From Lachnospiraceae bacterium (lineage in GTDB: Bacteria; Bacillota; Clostridia; Lachnospirales; Lachnospiraceae), in contig JAILGA010000104.1 of the NCBI GenBank assembly GCA_024697225.1, positions 80,994-144,993 on the forward strand: a stretch of 64,000 nt of DNA, given 5' to 3'. The notes beneath the pieces were generated by a model. The model was not told the origin of the DNA, did not search any database, and was given only the letters and a program-made list of their open reading frames with translations. The position numbers and the translations under genes are program-made. Below, piece by piece: positions 8,220 through 16,660 of this stretch (its first letter is position 1; every line of letters begins with the position of its first letter).

Positions 8220-10157
8220 ATGGATAATCTTAACGGACAAACCGAAAGACATCACAGGATCGCCGTCATAACTAACGCGTGGAGCAGCGAATTTCTCAAC
8301 ATGGCGCTCGAAGGTGTACGACTTGAGGCCGAAAAAGACTGCACTGACATTTTTGTCTTTGTGACATTCAACCTGTCCGGGGGTACGCTCGGCGACCGGC
8401 AGGCACAGCAGCATATCTTTGACCTTATCCATCCCAATGATTATGATGGAATGCTGCTGTTTTCCAATACCCTCACCTCCCCCGAGGAGCACAAAAGGGT
8501 AAGGGCGCTTGTGGAAGAGGCGGACATCCCGATCATCAGCACCGAAGTCCGCGTACCCGGCACAGCCTTCGTCGGAACGAGCAATTATCAGGGCATCTAT
8601 GATCTTGCCTGCCATCTCATCGAGCAGCACGGTGTGAAAAGAGTAGTATTTGTGAGCGGATACGAGGGCAACGAGGAGAGCAACATCCGCAAAGGTGCCC
8701 TTGAGGATGCTCTTAAGGATCATGGTCTCACTCTTATGGATGTGATGCCAGGCGACTTCGGTTTTTACCGTTCATCCTTAGAGATGAACCAGTGGATCGA
8801 GGAAAAAAAGCCGATACCCGACGCGTTTGTCTGCGCCAACGACCACATGGCAATGGCCATTGTGAGTTCCCTCAGAAATCACGGCATCGATGTCCCGAGA
8901 GACGTCATCGTAACCGGCTACGATCAGATCTACGAAGCGCAGGTCTCCTATCCCATCATAGCGACTGTTGCAAGAGAATGGCAGGAAATGGGCGCCATGG
9001 CCTATCTGGAGCTCGTCAGACAGATCGGTGATCCCGACCCCACCTATGAACGCATTTTCGGATCAAGGTTTGTGCCGTCCGAAAGCTGCGGCTGCGAGCC
9101 CGATGAGGCGGCACGTGAATTCAGGCTCGACAAGATGCGCAAACACTATGCCGAATCCAACGAAACCAATATGGTCGACTTCTTCTTCCAGGAGATGCGC
9201 GTGGCCATGGCACAGGCGGACAGCAAGGAACGCTTCCACGAGATTGCCGATGACACTCTGGGCAGGCGGCACTTTTTCGGCAATGATTACTGTCTCTGCA
9301 CCGAACCGCCCTTCCTCGATCTCGATGACGAGGAAGAACTCATGAAAAACACCGGTTTCAGCGCTTCGATGGACGTGCTGTACGAACGAAAAAACGGATC
9401 ATCTGCACCGCTTCGGACCTTTGATACAAGGGAACTGTACCCCGGATACGCCTGGGAACCGGGCAGATCGAACGTATATATATTTGCTCCTATGAACAGT
9501 TCCAGTCAGCTCATCGGATATCTGGCTCTCAAAAATTTTACGGACATACTCTATGACCTGCGCTTCAAGAGATGGCTAAACAACATGGACGCGCTGCTGG
9601 TCACCACCAGGCAGTACATGATCGCACAGCGCGCCAACAGTAAGCTCCGCGAGATCTATATGAACGATTTCCTGACAGATATGTACAACAGGACAGGCTG
9701 TGAAAAAGTGCTGTTCAGACGGATCATAGACGAAAAGGCGGCAGGCAACGAAATGCTTATGCTGTTTGCGGATATAAACTGCATGAAAGTCATAAACGAT
9801 GAATACGGTCACCTAAACGGCGATCTTGCCATACAGGTCACCGCCCGCGCTCTGCGCAAGGCTGCGCCCGCCAACTGGCTCTTTGGAAGATACGGCGGCG
9901 ATGAATTCATCGCTGTCGGTCGGATCGGTTCCGACCGTACGATCGATTACTACAGAGAACGTTTTTCGGATGAGCTTACAAGGATCATAACGAGACTGAA
10001 GATCAGTTTCCCCTTAAGCGCAAGTCTGGGCTTCTGTTATATCAGGCAGGGTGATGCCTCCACCATCGCGGATTACATAAACATGGCAGACGCTTCCATG
10101 TACGAGGAAAAGGAGCGCGCCCACAAAGAGATGGAGAAGCTCAAGAAAAAGAGCTGA
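8220..10157 (+). CDS. Cytosolic LacI-type sugar-sensor-like diguanylate cyclase
   Basis: The 645-aa protein has no signal peptide or membrane segment. Residues about 12-295 form a periplasmic-binding-protein/LacI-like ligand domain (HHRIAVITNAWSSEF, FVGTSNYQGIYDLA, PDAFVCANDHMA, VIVTGYDQIYEA) but lack the LacI helix-turn-helix. A linker of about 170 residues follows. Residues about 475-640 are a GGDEF domain with NDFLTDMYNR, FADINCMKVINDEYGHLNGD and an intact GRYGGDEF active site (GGDEF 559-563). No RxxD inhibitory site is visible before it. It probably makes c-di-GMP in response to a small ligand, likely a sugar by family analogy. It converges on the ABC transporter genes with only 3 bp between stops. 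Confidence 0.88.
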   Translation: MDNLNGQTERHHRIAVITNAWSSEFLNMALEGVRLEAEKDCTDIFVFVTFNLSGGTLGDRQAQQHIFDLIHPNDYDGMLLFSNTLTSPEEHKRVRALVEEADIPIISTEVRVPGTAFVGTSNYQGIYDLACHLIEQHGVKRVVFVSGYEGNEESNIRKGALEDALKDHGLTLMDVMPGDFGFYRSSLEMNQWIEEKKPIPDAFVCANDHMAMAIVSSLRNHGIDVPRDVIVTGYDQIYEAQVSYPIIATVAREWQEMGAMAYLELVRQIGDPDPTYERIFGSRFVPSESCGCEPDEAAREFRLDKMRKHYAESNETNMVDFFFQEMRVAMAQADSKERFHEIADDTLGRRHFFGNDYCLCTEPPFLDLDDEEELMKNTGFSASMDVLYERKNGSSAPLRTFDTRELYPGYAWEPGRSNVYIFAPMNSSSQLIGYLALKNFTDILYDLRFKRWLNNMDALLVTTRQYMIAQRANSKLREIYMNDFLTDMYNRTGCEKVLFRRIIDEKAAGNEMLMLFADINCMKVINDEYGHLNGDLAIQVTARALRKAAPANWLFGRYGGDEFIAVGRIGSDRTIDYYRERFSDELTRIITRLKISFPLSASLGFCYIRQGDASTIADYINMADASMYEEKERAHKEMEKLKKKS

Positions 10158-10160
10158 GTG

Positions 10161-11105
10161 CTACCTTCTGTCTTTATCGATGCGTTCAAGCAGGATCACC
10201 GAGATACCGATATATATCAGCGTCCACAGGATAAGCCAGAACCAGCAGTCATATAGGTTATCCTTGTCAAAAGCGTAATCCGGATTCTGGTTCTGTCCGG
10301 CACAGAACATCAGTACATCGTCGCGCAAATCGTTGTCCTCGACATACTTGAGGACTGTGAAGAAAGGCTTTTCGCCCTCGATCTCGACATTCTTGAGCTT
10401 CATGGCGTTGTTCCATATGCTCACCATCGGCAGCGAGTTGTAGTCGCCCTGAGCGCACAGCGCGGTTAATCCCCACTTGGTTGCAGTGAGATTGGTGAAG
10501 GGCATCGCTTCCCTGGGAAGGCTGAAGAAACCGCCCGAAAACAAAAGCTGCACGATAAGAAGAAACGGCATAATGGTCATTGCCGTCGTAGTTGTCCTGG
10601 CAAAGGCCGATATCAGAAGCGCCAGCATATCGGCACAGTATGTGATGAGAAACAGAGTGATCCCCACGTCGACCACAGGAATCGGCGTCACAAGACTCCT
10701 GTCCGGCATTTTCACATTCAGGGACACACATATCGTGATCGTGATCACTGCCTGCATCGCGCAGAGCATGGCCTGATATATCATGTGTGCCGCGATATAG
10801 GATGTGATGTGAAGTCCGGATCTGTGTTCTCTCTTGACTATCGCCCGCTCCCTGCAGATGGACTGTATCGAATTGAAAAAGCCGTTCCAGACGCACACGC
10901 ACGCAAGGGCAAAGGCGCCCATCAGGGTTCCCTCCATCGACTTATAGAGATTGGATCCCACCGCCATTGATACCAGCCCTGCAATGACCGCTGACATGGG
11001 CAGTACCTTCCAGTCGTTCTGGAACAGGAACATGCGGAACAGTTTTCCGAGGTAGATAAATGTCTGAGCCAGGTGTCCCCTGTGTCTTGTATACTTTATT
11101 TCCAT
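10161..11105 (-). CDS. ABC-2 type permease, ABCG-like
   Basis: The 314-aa membrane protein has a hydrophilic N-terminus, then about five hydrophobic segments between residues 40 and 215, and one more near the C-terminus (CWFWLILWTLIYIGISVILL). The loop QSICRERAIVKREHRSGLH after the second segment matches the E-R-x4-RE motif of ABCG/White-type exporter permeases, and LLFSGGFFSL resembles their conserved FxGFF segment. It starts 6 bp after the ATPase-membrane fusion gene, so the two form one transporter. The exported substrate is unknown. The segment at about residues 225-290 is probably extracellular. Confidence 0.8.
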   Translation of the reverse strand: MEIKYTRHRGHLAQTFIYLGKLFRMFLFQNDWKVLPMSAVIAGLVSMAVGSNLYKSMEGTLMGAFALACVCVWNGFFNSIQSICRERAIVKREHRSGLHITSYIAAHMIYQAMLCAMQAVITITICVSLNVKMPDRSLVTPIPVVDVGITLFLITYCADMLALLISAFARTTTTAMTIMPFLLIVQLLFSGGFFSLPREAMPFTNLTATKWGLTALCAQGDYNSLPMVSIWNNAMKLKNVEIEGEKPFFTVLKYVEDNDLRDDVLMFCAGQNQNPDYAFDKDNLYDCWFWLILWTLIYIGISVILLERIDKDRR

Positions 11106-11111
11106 GATCCG

Positions 11112-12479
11112 TCACCCCGCCTTTTCCATAATGCGATCCGCGTATTTTTCTACAAATTCGTCCGCCCGTCCTTCTCCGCCCTCATCCTTCTGATTGATGG
11201 AAAGCAGGATCTCCTCCATCGACTTCTTTCCGAAGAATTCATAAGCCTCGTTCACCGGGCCGTACCACGCGAGTCTTCCTGTCCTCGTCGCGTCCTTGGC
11301 GAGCACTATGACATCGTCGAACAGATCGATCACCCTGTCCGGCGTATGCGTTATCACGACAACGATCTTTCCCTCATCGGCTATTGACCGCAGTTTTTCA
11401 AAGAGGCTCCTCGCCACTACGCCGTCAAGACCGGAATCCGGCTCGTCAAGTATGAACAGGCTTGGATCAGAGATGAACTCCATTGCGATCGACAGTCTCT
11501 TTCTCTGACCACCGGAGAGCTTTTCCACAAGACTGTTCTTTACTGTGGTCAGTCCGAACTGCTCGAGTACCTTGGCTATACGCTCCTTTTTTTCTTTTGC
11601 CGAGACGTCGGATGGCAGTCTCAGCGAAGCGGCATCCGAGAGAGTGAGCGCGACGGTATCGTTGCCTCGTATGAGATCCTGCTGCGGCACAAAGCCGATG
11701 TCATACATCATTCTGGCATAGTCGCCGTATACGTCGTTCTGGCCGAGCATAATGCTGGCATTCGCCTTTTCATAGCCTGTGACGGCATTCAGATACGTGG
11801 TCTTACCGGCTCCCGATCCTCCGAGCAGCAGCACCATATGTCCCTTCGGGATGCTCATATGGATATCCTTCAAAAGCGTCTTCTTTCTGAAGAAATCGAT
11901 CGCGGTCCTCTCTTTAATATTCACGGTCAGACCGTCTTCGATTGCATCAAGGTCCATTCCTGTCTCCTTGGCACCTGTAACTCCGGTAAGATCCGCAACC
12001 TTTTTGGACGGAACAAACTTGGGCGAGATTCCCCACAGCAGCAGTGTAGGACCCTCAAAAACAATGAGCGGCACCACCCATTTCCTGTTTCTCCCAAACA
12101 CCTTGACCAGTCCGAGATATACCCTGATCATATATATCAGCATAATGATGAAAAGCGTTATGCTCGTGATGGTCAGAAGAATCCTTGTTCTGTTATGTCC
12201 TTCTGTAAAGAACAGCATCACCATATCGAGGAGATAATAGACGCCCGCCACCAGACAGTAATTTCTGCCATCCTGCTCCTTGTCTGCGCACCGGCTGATC
12301 TGGTACTCCCTGGCAAACGGAATGAGCGCCCAGAAGCTCTTCACCCCGCATTTCCCGAAAATGCCCCACAAGCCTACCGTCGAGAGGATATAACTGATAC
12401 ACTGCAAATAATCAGTCATAGACATACTGAGTCCGTTTGCGCCCATATTTAACGCGATACCCGTCCCTGCCAAGATCAT
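11112..12479 (-). CDS. ABC transporter ATPase with N-terminal membrane domain
   Basis: This 455-aa protein has two parts. Residues 1-155 are hydrophobic with four or five membrane segments and the signature KSFWALIPFAREYQI, resembling DUF5684-type domains. Residues about 180-440 are an ABC ATPase of the ABCG class: Walker A GGSGAGKTT (220-228), signature LSGGQRKR (321-328), Walker B LFILDEPDSGLDG and switch His in VVVITHTPDR. Family ABC ATPases normally lack the membrane domain, so the fusion is notable. AAAGGAG precedes ATG 12479. The permease gene follows directly. Confidence 0.85.
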   Translation of the reverse strand: MILAGTGIALNMGANGLSMSMTDYLQCISYILSTVGLWGIFGKCGVKSFWALIPFAREYQISRCADKEQDGRNYCLVAGVYYLLDMVMLFFTEGHNRTRILLTITSITLFIIMLIYMIRVYLGLVKVFGRNRKWVVPLIVFEGPTLLLWGISPKFVPSKKVADLTGVTGAKETGMDLDAIEDGLTVNIKERTAIDFFRKKTLLKDIHMSIPKGHMVLLLGGSGAGKTTYLNAVTGYEKANASIMLGQNDVYGDYARMMYDIGFVPQQDLIRGNDTVALTLSDAASLRLPSDVSAKEKKERIAKVLEQFGLTTVKNSLVEKLSGGQRKRLSIAMEFISDPSLFILDEPDSGLDGVVARSLFEKLRSIADEGKIVVVITHTPDRVIDLFDDVIVLAKDATRTGRLAWYGPVNEAYEFFGKKSMEEILLSINQKDEGGEGRADEFVEKYADRIMEKAG

Positions 12480-12512
12480 GATATGCTCCTTTCGCTGTCA
12501 GCGTCTAATCTG

Positions 12513-12541
12513 AAAAAAAGGCAGCCCGCCAGGGTTGCCTT
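12513..12541 (-). terminator. Intrinsic terminator after tRNA-Thr
   Basis: Arms 12518-12527 and 12532-12541 (ten bases, one G-U pair) enclose a 4-nt loop. They are followed on the minus strand by seven Ts. The terminator sits just past the tRNA 3' end and upstream of the ABC transporter operon. Confidence 0.85.
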
Positions 12542-12554
12542 CCGATTTATTTAA

Positions 12555-12627
12555 AGCTGGAGAGGGGACTTGAACCCCTGACCTACTGATTACGAATCAG
12601 TTGCGCTACCGACTGCGCTACTCCAGC
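12555..12627 (-). tRNA. tRNA-Thr (anticodon CGU)
   Basis: On the minus strand a full cloverleaf is visible. The acceptor GCTGGAG pairs with CTCCAGC. The D arm contains AGTCGGTAGC. The anticodon stem ACTGA/TCAGT holds the loop TTCGTAA with anticodon CGT, reading ACG (Thr). The T arm is AGGGGTTCAAGTCCCCT. The discriminator is T and no CCA is encoded. It has its own promoter and terminator. Confidence 0.95.
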
Positions 12628-12658
12628 TTTCAGCCATGCCGTGCGGCACGATTAAGAT

Positions 12659-12687
12659 ATTATATATCATCGAAAGGGCAAATGCAA
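12659..12687 (-). promoter_or_regulatory. Promoter for tRNA-Thr
   Basis: The minus strand reads TTGCAT (12687-12682), a 17-bp spacer and TATAAT (12664-12659), about 30 bp ahead of the tRNA 5' end. Confidence 0.75.
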
Positions 12688-12697
12688 GTATTCTCGA

Positions 12698-15130
12698 TCA
12701 ACTCTTCTTTCCCTTCGCCCCGGACTTCGATCCGGACTTTGTCTGGCTCTTTGTGCCCATTATCTTCCTTACTCTCTCCTCCTCGATCCTGGCGTATTTA
12801 TCCTCGATCGCCTTCTCCTGAGCCTCCAGCTCACGCTCATAGCGCTGCTTCAGTTCCTCAAGGAGCTTTTCCTGCTCTTTTTCCTTCTTTTTCTTAAGCT
12901 GGGCAAGCTTCTCCGCGCGCTCCTCTTCTTTTCTTATCTCATCCTGCTCCTTAACAGCGCGTATTTTCTTCTCCTGCTCCGTATAAGGCGTATATTCGAA
13001 GACGCATAACGACAGAGCTCCCGTTTTGACTTCTATGCTGTATAGCCTGCCGTCGCTCGCGCGTCGTCTGGCTTCTATGGTCTGACGGTTGACCACGCCG
13101 CTTCCGCCGAATTTCCTGTCATCCGAATTGAAGATTTCCTTATATTTACCGTCATTGGGAACACCGACAGTGAAATTCTGGGCGATGCCGGCGAAATTTG
13201 CGACCACTACCAGATTATCGCCTGTCTTTTTGCCCTTCCTCAGGAAGGCCAGCATACAGGCATCGCTCGCCATGCAGTTTATCCACTCAAAGCCTGCCTC
13301 GGCGTCATCTAACTGGTATAAAGCGGGCTTTTTCACATAGATATGCTCAAGCTGTGTGATCATCTGTGCCAGCTTCCCGTCGCCGTCGAGTATGCCCGAC
13401 GAACCGGCATAGAGCAGCTTTCCGCCGGGATGTGCGTACATGTACGAGATGGCGAGTCTGATGTTTGCGTTCTTCGCGTCATCCTCTCCTGGCATCCTGT
13501 CAAACAGCGAGCGCACCCCGCCTGAGAGAACCTCATGTCCGAGCGAGAGCAGAAATCTTTCGGTATAGCAATAGAGCAGACTGAAGGTCAGTTCGTTGTG
13601 CGCACCGCCTCTCCTTATCGGGTCGTTGTCCATGTACTTAAGGAAGTCCTCAGTCCAGCCGTTGTTGATCTTATAGCCAAAGCCCAGTCCGCCCTCATCT
13701 TCGGGTGCAGTCACTCTTGGGAAGCATGCCGTCTCACGGGTTATTGTCACGATGCCCTCGTCATGCCGCTTGCATATGTCGGTAAACTGCCTGAGAAACT
13801 CCAGCGCCTCCAGATTCTCATTCCCGCCGTAGATATTGGGCATCCAGGCGCCCGGCGCGCGGTCATAGTCAAGATAGATGATCTTGGCTATATCGGGCAG
13901 ACGGAATCCGTCCACATGGAAGCGCTCCATCCAGTAAACCGCGTTTGAGAGCAGGAAATCCGTGACCTGCTTGCGCCCGAAGTCAAATATCCTGTATCCG
14001 GTATAGGGCTGGATCCCGCGCTCCCCGCCATACTCATACAGAGGGGCTCCGTTATACGACGACAGCCCGCTGTCCTTATCGGGAAATGTCACCGGCACCC
14101 AGTCGATGAACACCCGCACATCCTCCCTGTGCAGTTCATTTATAAGATATCTGAAATCCGAAACATCGCCGTCCATGCCTGCGAGTGCAAAATAGCCGGT
14201 TATCTCGTAGGGATTGGAGATATGGTGTTCCATAACCGGAAGCAGCACCACCGAGGTATACCCACACTTTCTGACATATTCGATGATGTCCTCGGCTATC
14301 TCTCTGCAGCTGGCACCGCCGCCCTTTTTACTCTCGGATCTTCTGACCGCAAAATCCTCAAGGAAAATCTCACCCACCGAGAACGGCTCATGAGGCTTGT
14401 TCTTCTGCTTTCTTGAGAGCAGAAACTCCTCATCCGTCCACTCGTACTCGGGATCGACCGCTATGACAGACACGTCGGCATGGGTATCCCTTGCCTTGAA
14501 GGCGTATGGATCGGGTCTTTTGAGCAATATTCCCCGCCTTGTCTTTATCTCAAACTGATATTCATCGCCCTCCCCTGCGCCCGGCACAAAGATCTCAAAG
14601 ATGCCGCTCCGGTCGATCTGGCGCATCTGATGAAGTCTTCCGTCCCAGTTATTAAAGCTGCCCACGACGCTGACTCTCGCAACATCGGGTGCCCATACCG
14701 CAAATTCCGTACCCGCTACACCGTCACGCTCCATCACATGGGCGCCGAGTTTTTCAAATATGTGATAATGTATTCCGTTTCCGAAGCGAATCGTGTCTTC
14801 CCTGGTGATGAGCGGCGCGAAAATATAGGGGTCCGCCGTCTGCCTGGTGTTGCCCTCCGCATCCGTGATCTCGTACACGTAGCTGAATTTCTCCCTGTAT
14901 GGCACGAGCGCTGCAAAATACCCCGCCTCGTCGGCCACTTCCATTTCAACCGGGCTCCTGCCTGGTATTATCATCTTTACACTGCCGGCTCCCGGGAAAA
15001 AAGCCTGGACCAGATACGAGCCCCCCACCTTGTGGGCTCCCAGTATCCTGTGGGGATCATCTCCGTCGGAGTATATGATCTCCTCGATCTCAGGCCAGTT
15101 CATAAGCTTGTAGAGTTTGTTGTTCATCAT
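12698..15130 (-). CDS. GlgB-like protein lacking catalytic residues (pseudo-branching enzyme)
   Basis: The 810-aa protein follows the glycogen branching enzyme layout. Residues 20-115 match the N1 domain (DPHRILGAHKVG), 135-230 are CBM48-like (TEFAVWAPDVARVSVVGSFN), 245-600 are the GH13_9 barrel, 620-715 the all-beta C-domain, and 715-790 a highly charged coiled coil not found in normal GlgB. Aligned by eye with E. coli GlgB, all three catalytic acids are changed: nucleophile D405 is Pro412 (VDGFRLPDIAK), acid/base E458 is Arg465 (TITRETACF), and D526 is Glu533 (LGHEVLSGG). The region I His of DWVPGHF is Thr. Flanking framework residues are well kept, so this is an intact gene, not a decaying one. 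It probably binds glucan or scaffolds rather than branches. Start could be one codon later. Confidence 0.85.
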   Translation of the reverse strand: MMNNKLYKLMNWPEIEEIIYSDGDDPHRILGAHKVGGSYLVQAFFPGAGSVKMIIPGRSPVEMEVADEAGYFAALVPYREKFSYVYEITDAEGNTRQTADPYIFAPLITREDTIRFGNGIHYHIFEKLGAHVMERDGVAGTEFAVWAPDVARVSVVGSFNNWDGRLHQMRQIDRSGIFEIFVPGAGEGDEYQFEIKTRRGILLKRPDPYAFKARDTHADVSVIAVDPEYEWTDEEFLLSRKQKNKPHEPFSVGEIFLEDFAVRRSESKKGGGASCREIAEDIIEYVRKCGYTSVVLLPVMEHHISNPYEITGYFALAGMDGDVSDFRYLINELHREDVRVFIDWVPVTFPDKDSGLSSYNGAPLYEYGGERGIQPYTGYRIFDFGRKQVTDFLLSNAVYWMERFHVDGFRLPDIAKIIYLDYDRAPGAWMPNIYGGNENLEALEFLRQFTDICKRHDEGIVTITRETACFPRVTAPEDEGGLGFGYKINNGWTEDFLKYMDNDPIRRGGAHNELTFSLLYCYTERFLLSLGHEVLSGGVRSLFDRMPGEDDAKNANIRLAISYMYAHPGGKLLYAGSSGILDGDGKLAQMITQLEHIYVKKPALYQLDDAEAGFEWINCMASDACMLAFLRKGKKTGDNLVVVANFAGIAQNFTVGVPNDGKYKEIFNSDDRKFGGSGVVNRQTIEARRRASDGRLYSIEVKTGALSLCVFEYTPYTEQEKKIRAVKEQDEIRKEEERAEKLAQLKKKKEKEQEKLLEELKQRYERELEAQEKAIEDKYARIEEERVRKIMGTKSQTKSGSKSGAKGKKS

Positions 15131-15151
15131 CGTCCTCCCTGGTTATGAGTT

Positions 15152-16372
15152 CTACAGTGCGTGAATAAACAGTCCGCTCAGCAGTTTCGGTTCAAACCAC
15201 GTCGATTTCGGCGGCATGAGCCTTCCCTCGTCCGCCACTTTGAACAGTTCGGCAAGTGTCGTCGGATGCATTGAGAACGCGACCGTCATATCCGTCGCCA
15301 CGCGTCTTTCAAGCTCGCCAAGACCGCGCACCCCTCCTATGAAGTCGATCCTCGTATCCGTGCGCGGATCCCCGATCCCGAGTACCGGTCCCAGAAGATT
15401 ATCCTGAAGCACCGAGACATCGAGTCCCTTCACCGCATCGTCACTCGTATATTCAGGCTTTATCTCAAGCCTGTACCACCTCTTCCCCAGAAACATCCCG
15501 AACACGCCTTTTCTATCGGGAGCTACGGGGCTGTCCGCCTCACTCACAACAAAAGCCTCTGAAACCCTTGCAAGGAAGTCTTCCACCGACAGTCCGTTCA
15601 GATCCCTGACTACGCGGTTATAATCCATTATGGCAAGCTCATTGTCAGGGAAGAGTATCGACAGAAAGTGACCGCTGTCGTCATGTATGCCCTTCTCTCT
15701 TCTCTTTTCCCCCACCCTGACAGCCGAAGCACAGCGGTGATGCCCGTCCGCGATATAAATGCTGTCCATTGCCTCAAAGGCGCGGCTTATACCGGCAATC
15801 CAGTCAGCATCGCGCACGACCCATACACGATTTTTCGTACTGTCATGTGATGTAAAATCGTATATTGGGTCCGTCTTTTTTATTTCCGATACGATAGACG
15901 CCAGACCGGCATTCCTCCTGTAGCACAGAAATATCGGGCCTGTATGGGCACCGCAGGTGTCGACATGGCGCACTCTGTCCTCTTCTTTGTCGCGTCGCGT
16001 GTTTTCATGCTTTTTTATGACGCCGTTCATATAATCATCAATCGAAGCACACGCCGCTATACCGGTCTGCACGCGGCCGCGCCACTCCTGCTCATATATA
16101 TAGAAGCACGGGATTTCTTCCTTTACAAAGTCCCCTGCCTCCAGTCTGCCCCACAGAAGCTCCCTTGCCTTCTCATACACCTCTTTCGCGTACGGATCCT
16201 GTCCCACGGGGAACTGCGTCTCCGCGCGGTCAATAGCAAGAAAAGAGCCGGGCCGCTCCTTAACAAAGCGTCTCGCCTCTTCTTCGTCAAATACATCATA
16301 TGGAAGCGCTGCAATCTGTTCTGCAAGATCAACGCGCGGTCTTATTGCCTGAAACGGTCTAATGTCTGCCAT
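15152..16372 (-). CDS. DUF1015 family protein, serine-operon associated
   Basis: The protein of about 406 aa begins MADIRPFQAIRP, with ALPYDVF soon after, as in DUF1015 proteins. Other family-like blocks are HENTRRDKEEDRVRH near residue 118, CGAHTGPIFLCY, the conserved ADGHHRCASAVR near 210, and the C-terminal MPPKSTWFEPKLLSGLFIH. The biochemical function of the family is not established to my knowledge. It is divergent from serC-serA, and DUF1015 genes commonly neighbour serA/serC in clostridia, which suggests a role linked to serine or phosphoserine. ATG 16372 is favoured over ATG 16378 because the AGAGG site abuts the latter. The pseudo-GlgB gene lies 21 bp downstream and is probably co-transcribed. 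Confidence 0.85.
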   Translation of the reverse strand: MADIRPFQAIRPRVDLAEQIAALPYDVFDEEEARRFVKERPGSFLAIDRAETQFPVGQDPYAKEVYEKARELLWGRLEAGDFVKEEIPCFYIYEQEWRGRVQTGIAACASIDDYMNGVIKKHENTRRDKEEDRVRHVDTCGAHTGPIFLCYRRNAGLASIVSEIKKTDPIYDFTSHDSTKNRVWVVRDADWIAGISRAFEAMDSIYIADGHHRCASAVRVGEKRREKGIHDDSGHFLSILFPDNELAIMDYNRVVRDLNGLSVEDFLARVSEAFVVSEADSPVAPDRKGVFGMFLGKRWYRLEIKPEYTSDDAVKGLDVSVLQDNLLGPVLGIGDPRTDTRIDFIGGVRGLGELERRVATDMTVAFSMHPTTLAELFKVADEGRLMPPKSTWFEPKLLSGLFIHAL

Positions 16373-16412
16373 ACACATCCTCTGTTCTGTAATATCTCAA
16401 AAACAACTATAT

Positions 16413-16421
16413 ATTATATCA
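16413..16421 (-). promoter_or_regulatory. Extended -10 promoter for DUF1015 gene
   Basis: The minus strand reads TGATATAAT (16421-16413), an extended -10 with a consensus hexamer. The -35 region is weak. It lies about 40 bp upstream of the DUF1015 start. Confidence 0.5.
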
Positions 16422-16567
16422 CAGTTTATCCCGTATTCACACACAGACTTGGATGTTTCGACGCGGCAAGTGCGGTCTGAACAGATCAGGTCACCAAAAC
16501 GGCAGATAAAAAAGCAGTCTGACAGCAAAATAAATTATATAATAACATCGGTTATGATATGGCGATA

Positions 16568-16595
16568 TTGACAAAATAAAAATCGCGATTATACT
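16568..16595 (+). promoter_or_regulatory. Promoter for serC-serA, with palindrome in spacer
   Basis: TTGACA (16568-16573), 16-bp spacer, TATACT (16590-16595). The perfect palindrome AATCGCGATT (16581-16590) fills the end of the spacer. A related sequence in inverted orientation, AACGCGATTT (16628-16637), lies in the leader, so a repressor could bind here. The 5' UTR is about 60 nt and ends with GGAGGT. The rest of the 290-bp divergent region is AT-rich with no other feature I can support. Confidence 0.7.
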
Positions 16596-16660
16596 AAAAT
16601 CAATTTCATTAACACCGCAATTATTTTAACGCGATTTCACAAACGGAGGTCAAGAAAAAA

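Noticed and set aside
8163..8723. 186-codon minus-strand frame at the start of the LacI-GGDEF gene.
   Set aside because: It is opposite the ligand-binding domain, has no family resemblance, and would run across the plus-strand promoter.
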